Source of the DNA: Flavobacteriaceae bacterium
GTDB lineage: Bacteria; Bacteroidota; Bacteroidia; Flavobacteriales; Flavobacteriaceae
NCBI GenBank assembly: GCA_947451525.1
Contig: CANFZM010000021.1
Coordinates: forward strand, 1 to 45,027
Direction: 5' to 3'
DNA length: 45,027 nucleotides
Below are positions 32,684-40,782 of this stretch, piece after piece. Position numbers and translations under genes: made by a program. Each line of letters opens with the position of its first letter. Positions within the stretch are counted from its first letter, which is position 1. Below the pieces are notes generated by a model. That model had not been told where the DNA came from, made no database searches, and saw nothing but the letters and a program-made list of their open reading frames with translations.

Positions 32684-34579
32684 ATGAAAAAAACTACTTT
32701 TCTAACATTTACTCTTTTATTAATAATGGGGAATTTGTCTTTTGGGCAAACCTATTATTCTGAAAATTTCGAAGGTGGATCCCTTAATGGTTGGATTTCT
32801 AACGATTTAGATGGAGATACGCATTTATGGGATGTATTAAATGCTTCCTCTATTGATGGTAGCCTTGGAACAGGATCTTTAGTGTCCTTTTCTTATGATG
32901 ATGCTACATCGGCACCACTAACTCCTGACAACTTAGTTACTTCACCTGCAATAGATTTAACTGCAGTTACAGCATCTAATGTTTATTTCTTATACGACCA
33001 ACTTACTGCTTCTAGTTGGCCTGATGAGCATTATGCTATTTATATTACAACTTCTAATGATCCTGCGGTAATTTCAGCAGCAACTCCTTTTTACGAAACA
33101 GATGTTGCAGAAGTTGTACTTACTAACAAAGCATTTGATTTGTCAAGTTTTATTGGACAAACGGTTTATATTAGTTTTAGACATTTTAGTTGTACCGATA
33201 GATATTATTTGATATTAGATAATATGGAGGTAAAATCATTACCACTTAATGATGTTCAATTAATCTCTTCGGATATTGCAAGATATGGATTGATAAATGT
33301 TGCTAATAACCTTTCTTTAACTTTTAAAAACAAAGGAAGTAATTTAGTTAATAATATTACTGTAAACTGGAATGATGGTGCTGATCATTCAGCAACTATT
33401 CCTACATCTATTGGTGTTGGAGAAACTGTTACAATTAATCATCCAACAACGGTTCAATACGCATCAGTTGTAGAAAAAACTTTAGCAGTTACAGCAACTC
33501 AAGTAAACGGAAGTGCAGACAGTGACCCAAGTAATAATACAAGTTCTAATAAATTTAATTCTATAAGTCAAGCTTCAGTTAAAAATGTATTATTTGAAGA
33601 GGGTACTGGTACATGGTGCGGATGGTGCCCAAGAGGTGCTGTTGCAATGAATTATATGATTACTACTTACCCTAACCAATTTATTGGAGTAGCTGTTCAC
33701 AATGGTTCTACAGACCCTATGAAACTAACCGCTTATGATACAGCTGCGGGAATCACTGGTTTTCCAGGAATGAATGTTGATAGAGTTGTTAAAAATGAAG
33801 GAGTTTCTCAAGGATTAATGGTTTCTCATTTTAACGAAAGAAAATTACTTGCAACTCCGGTAAATTTAAGTGCTTCTGGAAGTATAGTGGGTTCTGCTAT
33901 TACAATAAATGTAAGTGCTACTTTTAGAACAGTATTTGCAGCTGCTAATTTAAGATTAGGAGTAATAATTTCAGAAGATGGAGTACATGGAACTACAACT
34001 GGATACAGACAAACTAACTACTATGCAGCAAATGCAAACGGACCAATGGGAGGTTTTGAATCTTTGCCAAATCCTGTTCCTGCAGCACAAATGACTTTTG
34101 ATCACGTAGGTAGAGCATTACTTGGAGGATATTCTGGTCAATCAGGTTCTGTACCAGTAACTATTACTGATGGTCAAATGGCAAGTTATACTTTTAACTA
34201 TACTGTTCCATCTACTAGTGTAGCAGCAAACATGCACGCAGTTTTGGTATTAATTGATCAAGCAACTGGTGAAGTTGTAAATGCTAAATCGGTTGTGTTA
34301 AATACACTTGCAGTAGATAGCAATAATTATTTAAAAGATGCGGTTCAAATTTATCCAAATCCTGCAAGTGATTATTTTAATATCAAAAATTTAAAAGGTG
34401 GTGATTATACAATTACTATTTATGATATGTTAGGAAAAGCAGTACAAACTGTTGAATCTAAAAATGTTGTTGAAAATGATACTGTAACTATCCCTGTTAA
34501 AGGAATTTCTACTGGAGAATATATTGTAAACATTGCTTCTGGAACTAGTTCTACAAGTTTGCATTTGTTGGTAAAATAA
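32684..34579 (+). CDS. Secreted protein with jelly-roll, Omp28-like (thioredoxin-fold) and T9SS sorting domains
   Basis: 631 residues. Signal peptide MKKTTFLTFTLLLIMGNLSFGQ. Residues about 23-190 form a 'choice-of-anchor J'/MAM-like beta domain (YYSENFEGGSLNGWISNDLDGD ... FLYDQLTASSWPDEHYAIYI). A CARDB-like segment follows, then an Omp28-related domain with a thioredoxin-type C312-GW-C315-P motif. From about 555, VQIYPNPASDYFNIKNLKGG...STGEYIVNIASGTSSTSLHLLVK is a type A sorting domain for export by T9SS and surface anchoring. It is likely a surface or extracellular protein, possibly redox-active; this is inference. A strong terminator follows at 34584. Confidence 0.9.
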   Translation: MKKTTFLTFTLLLIMGNLSFGQTYYSENFEGGSLNGWISNDLDGDTHLWDVLNASSIDGSLGTGSLVSFSYDDATSAPLTPDNLVTSPAIDLTAVTASNVYFLYDQLTASSWPDEHYAIYITTSNDPAVISAATPFYETDVAEVVLTNKAFDLSSFIGQTVYISFRHFSCTDRYYLILDNMEVKSLPLNDVQLISSDIARYGLINVANNLSLTFKNKGSNLVNNITVNWNDGADHSATIPTSIGVGETVTINHPTTVQYASVVEKTLAVTATQVNGSADSDPSNNTSSNKFNSISQASVKNVLFEEGTGTWCGWCPRGAVAMNYMITTYPNQFIGVAVHNGSTDPMKLTAYDTAAGITGFPGMNVDRVVKNEGVSQGLMVSHFNERKLLATPVNLSASGSIVGSAITINVSATFRTVFAAANLRLGVIISEDGVHGTTTGYRQTNYYAANANGPMGGFESLPNPVPAAQMTFDHVGRALLGGYSGQSGSVPVTITDGQMASYTFNYTVPSTSVAANMHAVLVLIDQATGEVVNAKSVVLNTLAVDSNNYLKDAVQIYPNPASDYFNIKNLKGGDYTITIYDMLGKAVQTVESKNVVENDTVTIPVKGISTGEYIVNIASGTSSTSLHLLVK

Positions 34580-34583
34580 ATTA

Positions 34584-34618
34584 CTAAGGCATTTACCATC
34601 ACAATGGTAAATGCCTTT
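34584..34618 (+). terminator. Intrinsic terminator
   Basis: AAGGCATTTACCAT pairs perfectly with ATGGTAAATGCCTT around a 4-base loop, followed by TATTT. It lies 5 bp past the stop of the Omp28-like gene. Confidence 0.88.
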
Positions 34619-34635
34619 ATTTAAATTCTATTATT

Positions 34636-35370
34636 ATGAAAAAAATTCTACTTTCTGCATTAGTATTGTTGGCCTTTTCTTTTAGTTCTGTAGCACAATT
34701 TACAGTTTCTAAAACAGACGGGACTCCTGTTGCTAGTGGACAAACTCTTTCTTTTAATTCCATAGTTTATGCTCAGGCATCTTTGGCATTGAAAATTAAT
34801 AATACCTCTTCGGGTGCTATTAATGTGAGAATTATGTGCCAGAGCATGACCAATACCAATGGGCAGTTAATGGAGGTTTGTTTTGGTCCTGATTGTTATG
34901 CAACTACTTCGGTAAATCAAGTATTTCCATCTTCTGGCTCAGTAAACATCGCTTTAGGAGGCGTAGACACTTCTTCTCATTTTTTTAACAACGATCTTGG
35001 AATTTCTACAAGTACACCATTAGATTATGTTTTTAAAATTTACCAAGTAAATACTTTTGGTACACAAATTGGAACTCCATTTATTTTCACTTACCGTTAT
35101 GATGCTTCTCTTTCTAACAATGCAGTGGGTGGTTTAAATACAAAAGGAGTATCAATTAAATCTACTGTTGTAGAAAACAATCTAGATTTTGAAGTAAATT
35201 CCAAATCTGATTTTACAATTTATGATTTGAATGGAAAACTAGTTTTAGCAAATACATTAGATTACGGAGTTCAAACGGTTGACGTTTCTAACTTTGTTTC
35301 TGGATTATATTTAATAAACTTTGTAAATGAAAAAGGGGATTCTTCTTCCTTGAAGTTTATGAAAAAATAA
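34636..35370 (+). CDS. Secreted protein with C-terminal T9SS-like domain
   Basis: 244 residues with signal MKKILLSALVLLAFSFSSVAQ. Residues about 22-150 form an unclassified beta-sandwich (TVSKTDGTPVASGQTLSFNS; RIMCQSMTNTNGQLMEVCFGPDCY with three Cys). The tail from about 175, ENNLDFEVNSKSDFTIYDLNGKLVLANTL...FVSGLYLINFVNEKGDSSSLKFMKK, is like a T9SS type A domain but without the usual YPNP start, so the match is partial. It sits just after the terminator of the Omp28-like gene, probably with its own transcription, and ends in another strong terminator. Confidence 0.78.
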   Translation: MKKILLSALVLLAFSFSSVAQFTVSKTDGTPVASGQTLSFNSIVYAQASLALKINNTSSGAINVRIMCQSMTNTNGQLMEVCFGPDCYATTSVNQVFPSSGSVNIALGGVDTSSHFFNNDLGISTSTPLDYVFKIYQVNTFGTQIGTPFIFTYRYDASLSNNAVGGLNTKGVSIKSTVVENNLDFEVNSKSDFTIYDLNGKLVLANTLDYGVQTVDVSNFVSGLYLINFVNEKGDSSSLKFMKK

Positions 35371-35388
35371 TTTTTTTTTAAAATTCTT

Positions 35389-35416
35389 AAAAGTTCGCTT
35401 TATGCGAACTTTTTTG
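35389..35416 (+). terminator. Intrinsic terminator
   Basis: AAAGTTCGC-TTTAT-GCGAACTTT followed by a T-run, about 20 bp after the preceding stop codon. Confidence 0.9.
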
Positions 35417-35486
35417 TTTTACAAAAAGAAGTGTTTACAAAACCAATACTATTCTAAAAAGAAGTAATTTTATGCTTTTAAATATT

Positions 35487-36440
35487 ATGTCTGTGCAAAC
35501 TACTAAAATTCTCCATCTAGACAGTAACCATCCCTTGTTATGGCAACAATTGGAAGAGGCTGGTTTTCAAAACGAAGAAGATTTTACTTCTACTAAAGAA
35601 GAAGTGGAAGCCAAAATACACCTCTATCATGGAATTGTTATTCGAAGTAGGTTTAAAATAGATAAAACCTTTTTAGATAAAACCACCAATTTACACTTCA
35701 TTGCTCGTGTAGGTGCTGGACTAGAAAGTATAGATTGTGATTATGCAACTTCCAAAGGGATTAATTTGATTGCGGCTCCAGAAGGCAATAGGAATGCTGT
35801 AGGCGAACATACACTCGGTATGTTATTGTCTTTGATTAACAAATTAAATCGTGCTGATAAATTGGTGCGCGAAGGCAAATGGATTCGCGAGGGTAATCGT
35901 GGCTATGAGTTAGAAAACAAAACAGTCGGAATTATTGGCTATGGCAATATGGGAAAATCTTTTGCCAAAAAACTACAAGGTTTTGAGGTGGAAGTTTTGT
36001 GCTATGACATACAAGAAAATGTAGGAGATAAAAATGCTAGTCAGGTTTCATTACAAGAACTTCAAGAAAGGGCTGATGTTTTGAGTTTGCATATTCCGTG
36101 GACTCCCGAAACCGATAAGATGGTAAATGCCAATTTTATAAATTCTTTTGCAAAGCCTTTTTGGTTTCTTAATACTTCCCGCGGGAATAATGTTATTACA
36201 GCCGATGTTGTAGAAGCCTTAAAATCTGGAAAAATACTAGGAGCAGGATTGGATGTTTTAGAATATGAAAAACTATCGTTTGAAAATTTATTCATCGACT
36301 CTGACAAGCCCGATGCTTTTCAATATCTATTAGATTCAGAAAATGTTCTACTCACTCCTCATATAGCAGGGTGGACTTTTGAAAGCCATGAAAAATTAGC
36401 ACAGACTATAGTAGATAAGATTATTAGATTATATAAATAA
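35487..36440 (+). CDS. D-2-hydroxyacid dehydrogenase (NAD-dependent)
   Basis: 317 residues (ATG at 35487, giving MSVQTTKILHLDSNHPLLW; a second ATG at 35472 would add five residues). Rossmann motif GIIGYGNMGKSFAKKLQGF binds NAD; the active-site Arg is in LNTSRGNNVI, the Glu in LDVLEYEKL, and the His in LLTPHIAGWTFES. It belongs to the SerA/hydroxyisocaproate-type family; flavobacterial homologues are annotated as phosphoglycerate or hydroxypyruvate reductase. The substrate is not determined: no ACT domain is present, and no serine-pathway gene is near. Confidence 0.92.
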   Translation: MSVQTTKILHLDSNHPLLWQQLEEAGFQNEEDFTSTKEEVEAKIHLYHGIVIRSRFKIDKTFLDKTTNLHFIARVGAGLESIDCDYATSKGINLIAAPEGNRNAVGEHTLGMLLSLINKLNRADKLVREGKWIREGNRGYELENKTVGIIGYGNMGKSFAKKLQGFEVEVLCYDIQENVGDKNASQVSLQELQERADVLSLHIPWTPETDKMVNANFINSFAKPFWFLNTSRGNNVITADVVEALKSGKILGAGLDVLEYEKLSFENLFIDSDKPDAFQYLLDSENVLLTPHIAGWTFESHEKLAQTIVDKIIRLYK

Positions 36441-36443
36441 AAA

Positions 36444-36479
36444 AAAGGCTACAAGATCTAAATTCTTGTAGCCTTTTCT
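36444..36479 (+). terminator. Intrinsic terminator
   Basis: AAAAGGCTACAAGA pairs with TCTTGTAGCCTTTT around a short loop, immediately after the dehydrogenase stop codon. Confidence 0.9.
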
Positions 36480-36484
36480 TATTT

Positions 36485-36547
36485 TGAACACTGAACACTG
36501 AACACTGAACACTGAACACTGAACACTGAACACTGAACACTGAACAC
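36485..36547. repeat. Microsatellite: 9 exact copies of TGAACAC
   Basis: Exactly 63 bp, nine perfect head-to-tail heptamers, then TGA. It lies between two convergent genes, ending 4 bp before the stop (36552) of the acyltransferase gene and following the terminator of the dehydrogenase gene. Perfect units show recent expansion by slippage, so the copy number probably differs between strains. Confidence 0.97.
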
Positions 36548-36551
36548 TGAT

Positions 36552-38348
36552 TTATTTCTCCCCCAACTTCCGCTCCAATTCCGCCTGAAATTCTTCCATA
36601 ACAGGTTTCATGGTGCTTTCTGGAATGTCGGCAATTCGAATATACATTAAGCCATCAATAGCATTATTGAATAATGGGTCGACATTGAAAGCCACTAAGC
36701 GCGCATTTTGCTTGATGTATTTTTTTATTAAAACCGGAAGGCGTAAACTACCCGGTTCCAATTCGTCAATGATTTTATCAAATTTATTTAAATCGGCTTC
36801 GGCTTCATCAAAGATAAAATCTTTATCGGCATCTTTTAGTTTTACTTTAAACTCCTTTTTAGGATGCACGTATTGTGCAATATAAGGATCGTAGTAATTA
36901 GATTTCATGAATTCAATCATTAACGATTTAGAAAAATCGGTAAATTGATTACTAATGCTCACGCCTCCCAACAAGAATTTATGCTCCGGATAACGAAGTG
37001 TAGTGTGAATAATGCCGCGCCAAAGCAAGAATAAAGGCATTGGTTTTTGTTGGTATTCTTTAATGATAAAGGCACGACCCATTTCTATTGAGTTTTGCAT
37101 CATTTCATGTAATTCACTTTCAAATCGGAATAAATCGTTTAGGTAAAATCCAGATATGCCATATTTAGGAAAAATCTCGGAACCCAATCCCATTCTGTAA
37201 GCACCTGCAATTTGTTTCGTTTCATCATCCCATAAAAACATGTGGTGGTAGTATTGGTCGTATTTATCTAAATCAATCGACTCGTTAGTGCCTTCACCAA
37301 CTTCTCTAAAAGTAATTTCACGTAAACGTCCTATTTCGTGAAGTATGTTTGGAATTTTATCTGCTTTGGTAAAGAACACTTCATAGTTTTTACTTTGCAA
37401 TAAACGACAATCAGTATCTCTTAGTTTATTGACCTCAGTCACCATTTTTTCGTGGCTTGCAGGGGTTACAATTTTTTTCGGACTTTTAGGTGCTTTTAAA
37501 TTAGGTACAGACAATAGTTTGCTTTCCTTATTGAAAGAATTAGCCAACATATAGGTTTTCTTTCTTAAAAATTCCGAATATTCTTCAATCGTCTTATATT
37601 CATTTTGCTCGTTTACCGAAATTGCTTTCCCAATACGCACTTTAATTACTCTATCTTTTTGAGAAAATAATTCCGATGGCAACTTGGCAGTTCGTAAAGT
37701 GTCATCTATTTTAGAAAGTAAATAAAATAATCGACTATTTTTTGCATGAAAATAAATTGGAACAACGGGAACTTGCGCTTTTCGAATCACTTTTATAGCG
37801 CCTTCTTCCCAGGGTTTGTCTACTACTAATTTCCCATCTTTGTACGTAGAAACTTCTCCGGCAGGAAATATCCCAAGGGGTTTACCATCGCTTAAATGAC
37901 GAAAAGTTTCCTTTAATCCAATCACGCTAGATTTAACGTCCTTATGATTTTCAAAAGGATTAACAGGCATTATGTATTTCTTTAGAGGCTCAATTCGGTG
38001 CAATAAAAAATTAGCAATTATTTTAAAATTAGGCTCTTTTTCTAGCATTAATTTTAATAATAATACACCGTCAATTCCACCAAGCGGATGGTTAGAAATT
38101 GTTATATAGGCACCCTCTTTTGGCAATCGTTTTAAATCTTCTTCTGGAATTTCAAATTTTATCTCTAAATCTTTTAATATAGCATTGAGAAATTCAACAT
38201 CTTGTAAATGTTTATTTCTGTCATATACTTTATTTAAGGTCGAAATTTTAAGAACTTTCATTAACATCCATCCAGCGAAAGTGCCTAAAACTCCATACTT
38301 ATCAGCATTTATTGATTTTGCAACTTCTTTGGCAGTGACTAAACCCAT
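36552..38348 (-). CDS. Two-domain acyltransferase (PlsC + GNAT), OlsF-like ornithine lipid synthase
   Basis: 598 residues (ATG at 38348; the frame extends 11 codons further). N-terminal half: PlsC-type acyltransferase with ISNHPLGGIDG (HX5D), KKYIMPVNPFEN and LGIFPAGEVSTYKDG. C-terminal half, from about 300: an N-acyltransferase (OlsB/GNAT type) with EVFFTKADKIPNILHEIGRL, REITFREVGEGTNESIDLDKYDQ and YYHHMFLWDDETKQIAGAYRMG. This order is that of OlsF, which adds both acyl chains of ornithine lipids, described for Flavobacterium johnsoniae and Serratia. Phosphate-free membrane lipid synthesis is therefore the best guess. Inner-membrane face. TATATTTG upstream may be its -7. Confidence 0.83.
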   Translation of the reverse strand: MGLVTAKEVAKSINADKYGVLGTFAGWMLMKVLKISTLNKVYDRNKHLQDVEFLNAILKDLEIKFEIPEEDLKRLPKEGAYITISNHPLGGIDGVLLLKLMLEKEPNFKIIANFLLHRIEPLKKYIMPVNPFENHKDVKSSVIGLKETFRHLSDGKPLGIFPAGEVSTYKDGKLVVDKPWEEGAIKVIRKAQVPVVPIYFHAKNSRLFYLLSKIDDTLRTAKLPSELFSQKDRVIKVRIGKAISVNEQNEYKTIEEYSEFLRKKTYMLANSFNKESKLLSVPNLKAPKSPKKIVTPASHEKMVTEVNKLRDTDCRLLQSKNYEVFFTKADKIPNILHEIGRLREITFREVGEGTNESIDLDKYDQYYHHMFLWDDETKQIAGAYRMGLGSEIFPKYGISGFYLNDLFRFESELHEMMQNSIEMGRAFIIKEYQQKPMPLFLLWRGIIHTTLRYPEHKFLLGGVSISNQFTDFSKSLMIEFMKSNYYDPYIAQYVHPKKEFKVKLKDADKDFIFDEAEADLNKFDKIIDELEPGSLRLPVLIKKYIKQNARLVAFNVDPLFNNAIDGLMYIRIADIPESTMKPVMEEFQAELERKLGEK

Positions 38349-38378
38349 TGAATTATTTTTTGGTTTTTGAACAAGAAA

Positions 38379-38386
38379 CAAATATA
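38379..38386 (-). promoter_or_regulatory. -7 element of the acyltransferase gene
   Basis: Minus-strand TATATTTG fits TAnnTTTG and lies about 30 bp before ATG 38348. No clear -33. Confidence 0.45.
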
Positions 38387-38488
38387 CTAATTCTATTGTA
38401 ACGGAATTTTAAAAATAGTAGAATTGTATAAATGGTTAAAAAAATATTATAATTTTGAATAAATGAGTTTAGTTTTAACGTTTTTATT

Positions 38489-38496
38489 TACTTTTG
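38489..38496 (+). promoter_or_regulatory. -7 element of xth
   Basis: TACTTTTG fits TAnnTTTG, 18 bp before the ATG at 38515, so the leader is very short. No standard -33. Confidence 0.45.
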
Positions 38497-38514
38497 AAAA
38501 ACTAAATTTTGAAA

Positions 38515-39276
38515 ATGAAAATCATTTCTTATAACGTGAATGGTATTCGAGCAGCTATAACTAAAGGTTTTTTAGATTGGTTGCAACAAGCCAACCCCGA
38601 TGTTATTTGCTTACAGGAAATTAAAGCTACTGAAGATCAAATCCCTACGCAAGACATTACTGCAGCAGGGTATCCGTACCAATATTATTTTTCGGCTACT
38701 AAAAAAGGGTATAGTGGTGTTGCCATTTTATCAAAAATAGAACCCAAAAAAATAGTTTATGGAACCGGAATTGAACACATGGATTTTGAAGGACGAAATA
38801 TTCGTGCTGATTTTGAAAATCTTTCGGTAATGAGTTTGTATTTGCCTTCGGGAACAAACATAGATCGTTTGGACCATAAATTTAAATTCATGGATGATTT
38901 TCAAAATTATATCAATGATTTAAAAAAAGAGACTCCCAATCTAGTTATTTGTGGAGATTACAATATTTGTCACGAAGCAATAGATATTCACGATCCAATT
39001 CGAAATAAAACTGTTTCTGGATTTTTGCCTGAAGAACGTGCTTGGCTGGATGCTTTTATGAAATCGGGTTTTGTGGACAGTTTTCGTCATTTTAACAAAG
39101 AGGCGCACAATTATTCTTGGTGGAGTTATAGAGCAGGAGCAAGAGGTAATAATAAAGGTTGGCGTATAGATTATAATTTGGTAAGCGAAAATCTAAAAGA
39201 CCGAATGAGTCGTGCTGTTATTTTGCCCGAAGCTAAACATTCTGACCACTGCCCAATTATGGTGGAAGTAGATTAA
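38515..39276 (+). CDS. xth: Exodeoxyribonuclease III / AP endonuclease
   Basis: 253 residues. The ATG at 38515 (MKIISYNVNGIRAA) is the natural start; a TTG two codons upstream is in frame. Motifs of the ExoIII/APE1 family are all present: NVNGIRAA, CLQEIKATEDQIP (catalytic Glu), GYSGVAILSK, CGDYNICHEAIDIHDP (Asp and Asn), RIDYNLVSENL and SDHCPIMVEV (catalytic Asp-His). It repairs abasic sites and 3' blocks in DNA. Followed after 38 bp by an OmpA-family gene in the same direction with no terminator between, so cotranscription is possible. Cytoplasmic. Confidence 0.96.
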   Translation: MKIISYNVNGIRAAITKGFLDWLQQANPDVICLQEIKATEDQIPTQDITAAGYPYQYYFSATKKGYSGVAILSKIEPKKIVYGTGIEHMDFEGRNIRADFENLSVMSLYLPSGTNIDRLDHKFKFMDDFQNYINDLKKETPNLVICGDYNICHEAIDIHDPIRNKTVSGFLPEERAWLDAFMKSGFVDSFRHFNKEAHNYSWWSYRAGARGNNKGWRIDYNLVSENLKDRMSRAVILPEAKHSDHCPIMVEVD

Positions 39277-39314
39277 TTATTAACACCCCAAATACTAACA
39301 TAAAAAAAATAATA

Positions 39315-40280
39315 ATGATAAAGAAAATTTCCTTAGGACTATTGGTTTTGGCGCTTTCTACCTCTTGTGTGTCTAAAAAGATATATAATGATTTGGAAAA
39401 TAAATTTGCCGATTTAAAGAAAGAAAACCGAAAGTTAGCCGATGACAATGAAGATTTAACCAAGGTGAAAAATCAATTGGAATTGGACGGAACTAAACTT
39501 AAGGCCGATTACGACAAGTTGAAAGCCGATAACGAAAAATTACAAGCTAACTACGCCGCTACCGATAAGAGTTTGAAAACATTGCAAGCGTCTTATAATG
39601 CATTAGAAAAAGACAGCAATGAAGCCTTAACGGCAAACATTAATAAAAACCGTGAATTGTTAGCACAGTTGGAAGCTAAAGAAAAATCTCTAGCTGCTGA
39701 GCAAGCAAGATTGAATAAACTTAAAGCCGATTTAGATGCTAGTTCTAAACGTTTAAGCGAATTAGAATCTTACATATCCGCCAAAGATGCGAGCATGAAA
39801 AAACTGAAAGAAACTTTAATGAAATCGTTAAAAGCCTTTGACGGAAAAGGGTTAACGGTACATGAAAAAGACGGGAAAGTGTACGTTTCTATGGAGAATA
39901 AATTGTTGTTCCAAACCGGAAGTTGGGCTGTTAATGCCGAAGGTAAAACTGCAGTTGTAGAAGTAGGTAAGGTATTGGCACAAAATCCAGATCTTTCTAT
40001 TTTAATTGAAGGACATACCGATGATGATAAAATAACTGGAAATCTTGGCGGTGGAATAGAAAACAACTGGGATTTATCTACTAAAAGAGCCACTGCAATA
40101 GTAAATATCCTTTCAGAAAATAAAGGTGTAAACAAACAAAATCTTACTGCTGCTGGTCGTGGTGAATTTGCACCATTAATGAGTAACGACACCCAAGAAG
40201 GAAAATCTAAAAACAGAAGAATTGAAATCATCTTAACTCCAAAACTAGATGAAATTTCTAAAATGTTGAACGATTTGTAA
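39315..40280 (+). CDS. OmpA-family lipoprotein with coiled-coil stalk
   Basis: 321 residues: lipoprotein signal with LVLALSTSC, a long coiled-coil region (about 25-165) with repeated LKADYDKLKADNEKLQ, and a C-terminal OmpA domain (about 195-310) with LLFQTGSWAVNAEGK, LIEGHTDDDKITG, NWDLSTKRATAIVNIL and GKSKNRRIEIIL, which holds peptidoglycan. The layout, a lipid anchor plus helical spacer plus peptidoglycan binder, suggests a tether between outer membrane and cell wall. Followed by a strong terminator at 40303. Confidence 0.92.
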   Translation: MIKKISLGLLVLALSTSCVSKKIYNDLENKFADLKKENRKLADDNEDLTKVKNQLELDGTKLKADYDKLKADNEKLQANYAATDKSLKTLQASYNALEKDSNEALTANINKNRELLAQLEAKEKSLAAEQARLNKLKADLDASSKRLSELESYISAKDASMKKLKETLMKSLKAFDGKGLTVHEKDGKVYVSMENKLLFQTGSWAVNAEGKTAVVEVGKVLAQNPDLSILIEGHTDDDKITGNLGGGIENNWDLSTKRATAIVNILSENKGVNKQNLTAAGRGEFAPLMSNDTQEGKSKNRRIEIILTPKLDEISKMLNDL

Positions 40281-40302
40281 AACGTTTCATTTTCAAAACC
40301 AC

Positions 40303-40338
40303 AAAGACCCTAAGATTTTTCTTAGGGTCTTTTTTTGT
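40303..40338 (+). terminator. Intrinsic terminator
   Basis: AAAGACCCTAAG pairs with CTTAGGGTCTTT, followed by TTTTT, 22 bp after the OmpA gene stop. Confidence 0.92.
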
Positions 40339-40698
40339 TATGGAGTAAAATTGAGTAAAAAAAAGCCATTTTGTTTAGCCTTTATGTAGTAATTGCCTTT
40401 AATTATCTGGATTTATTGGTTAATTTTTTGCACTCTTCCCAATTTCTTCCCAATTATATAAGGTGATTTATGTTAAAGTTTAAAAGTTTGACTTTATTTT
40501 GTCATCTGCAAAATTAATAATAATTTAATCTTTAATTCTTTGTTTTCAAATTAATGACAAGTTATTTTGATTAAACGACAAGTTTAATTCGCTATAAATT
40601 TAATTTTAAGATTTAATTATGAGTGTTAATAATTTCGATAATTTGCAATAATTATCACAAAATCAATTAATTACATTTTATAACGATTACTTAACGTT
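40339..40698. other. A/T-rich gene-free stretch before the ice-binding gene
   Basis: About 360 bp without a convincing gene, RNA or repeat. The sequence is very rich in A and T with runs such as AATTAATAATAATTTAA. One copy of ACGATTACT at 40683-40691 resembles a half-site of the LytTR-like operators, but no partner sits 21 bp away. Confidence 0.5.
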
Positions 40699-40706
40699 AT
40701 CTTTGC
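40699..40706 (+). promoter_or_regulatory. -7 element of the ice-binding protein gene
   Basis: TATCTTTG fits TAnnTTTG, 76 bp before ATG 40783. The leader would be about 70 bases. No clear -33 TTG. Confidence 0.5.
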
Positions 40707-40782
40707 AGAACATTAAACAAGACAAATTATTTCCTAGCTACAAATAAAGGCTGTCAATTATATTAATTAATAGTTATTTATT

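Noticed and set aside
34636..35370. Clear T9SS cargo
   Set aside because: The tail is similar, but the usual YPNP opening is missing; only a T9SS-like label was kept.
36485..36547. Considered iterons of a replication origin
   Set aside because: Units are 7 bp, perfect and directly at a gene end, with no DnaA-like boxes or rep gene; slippage microsatellite is simpler.
40683..40691. ACGATTACT as a fourth LytTR operator before the ice-binding gene
   Set aside because: One half-site only, no partner 21 bp away, and it lies right at the -7 element.
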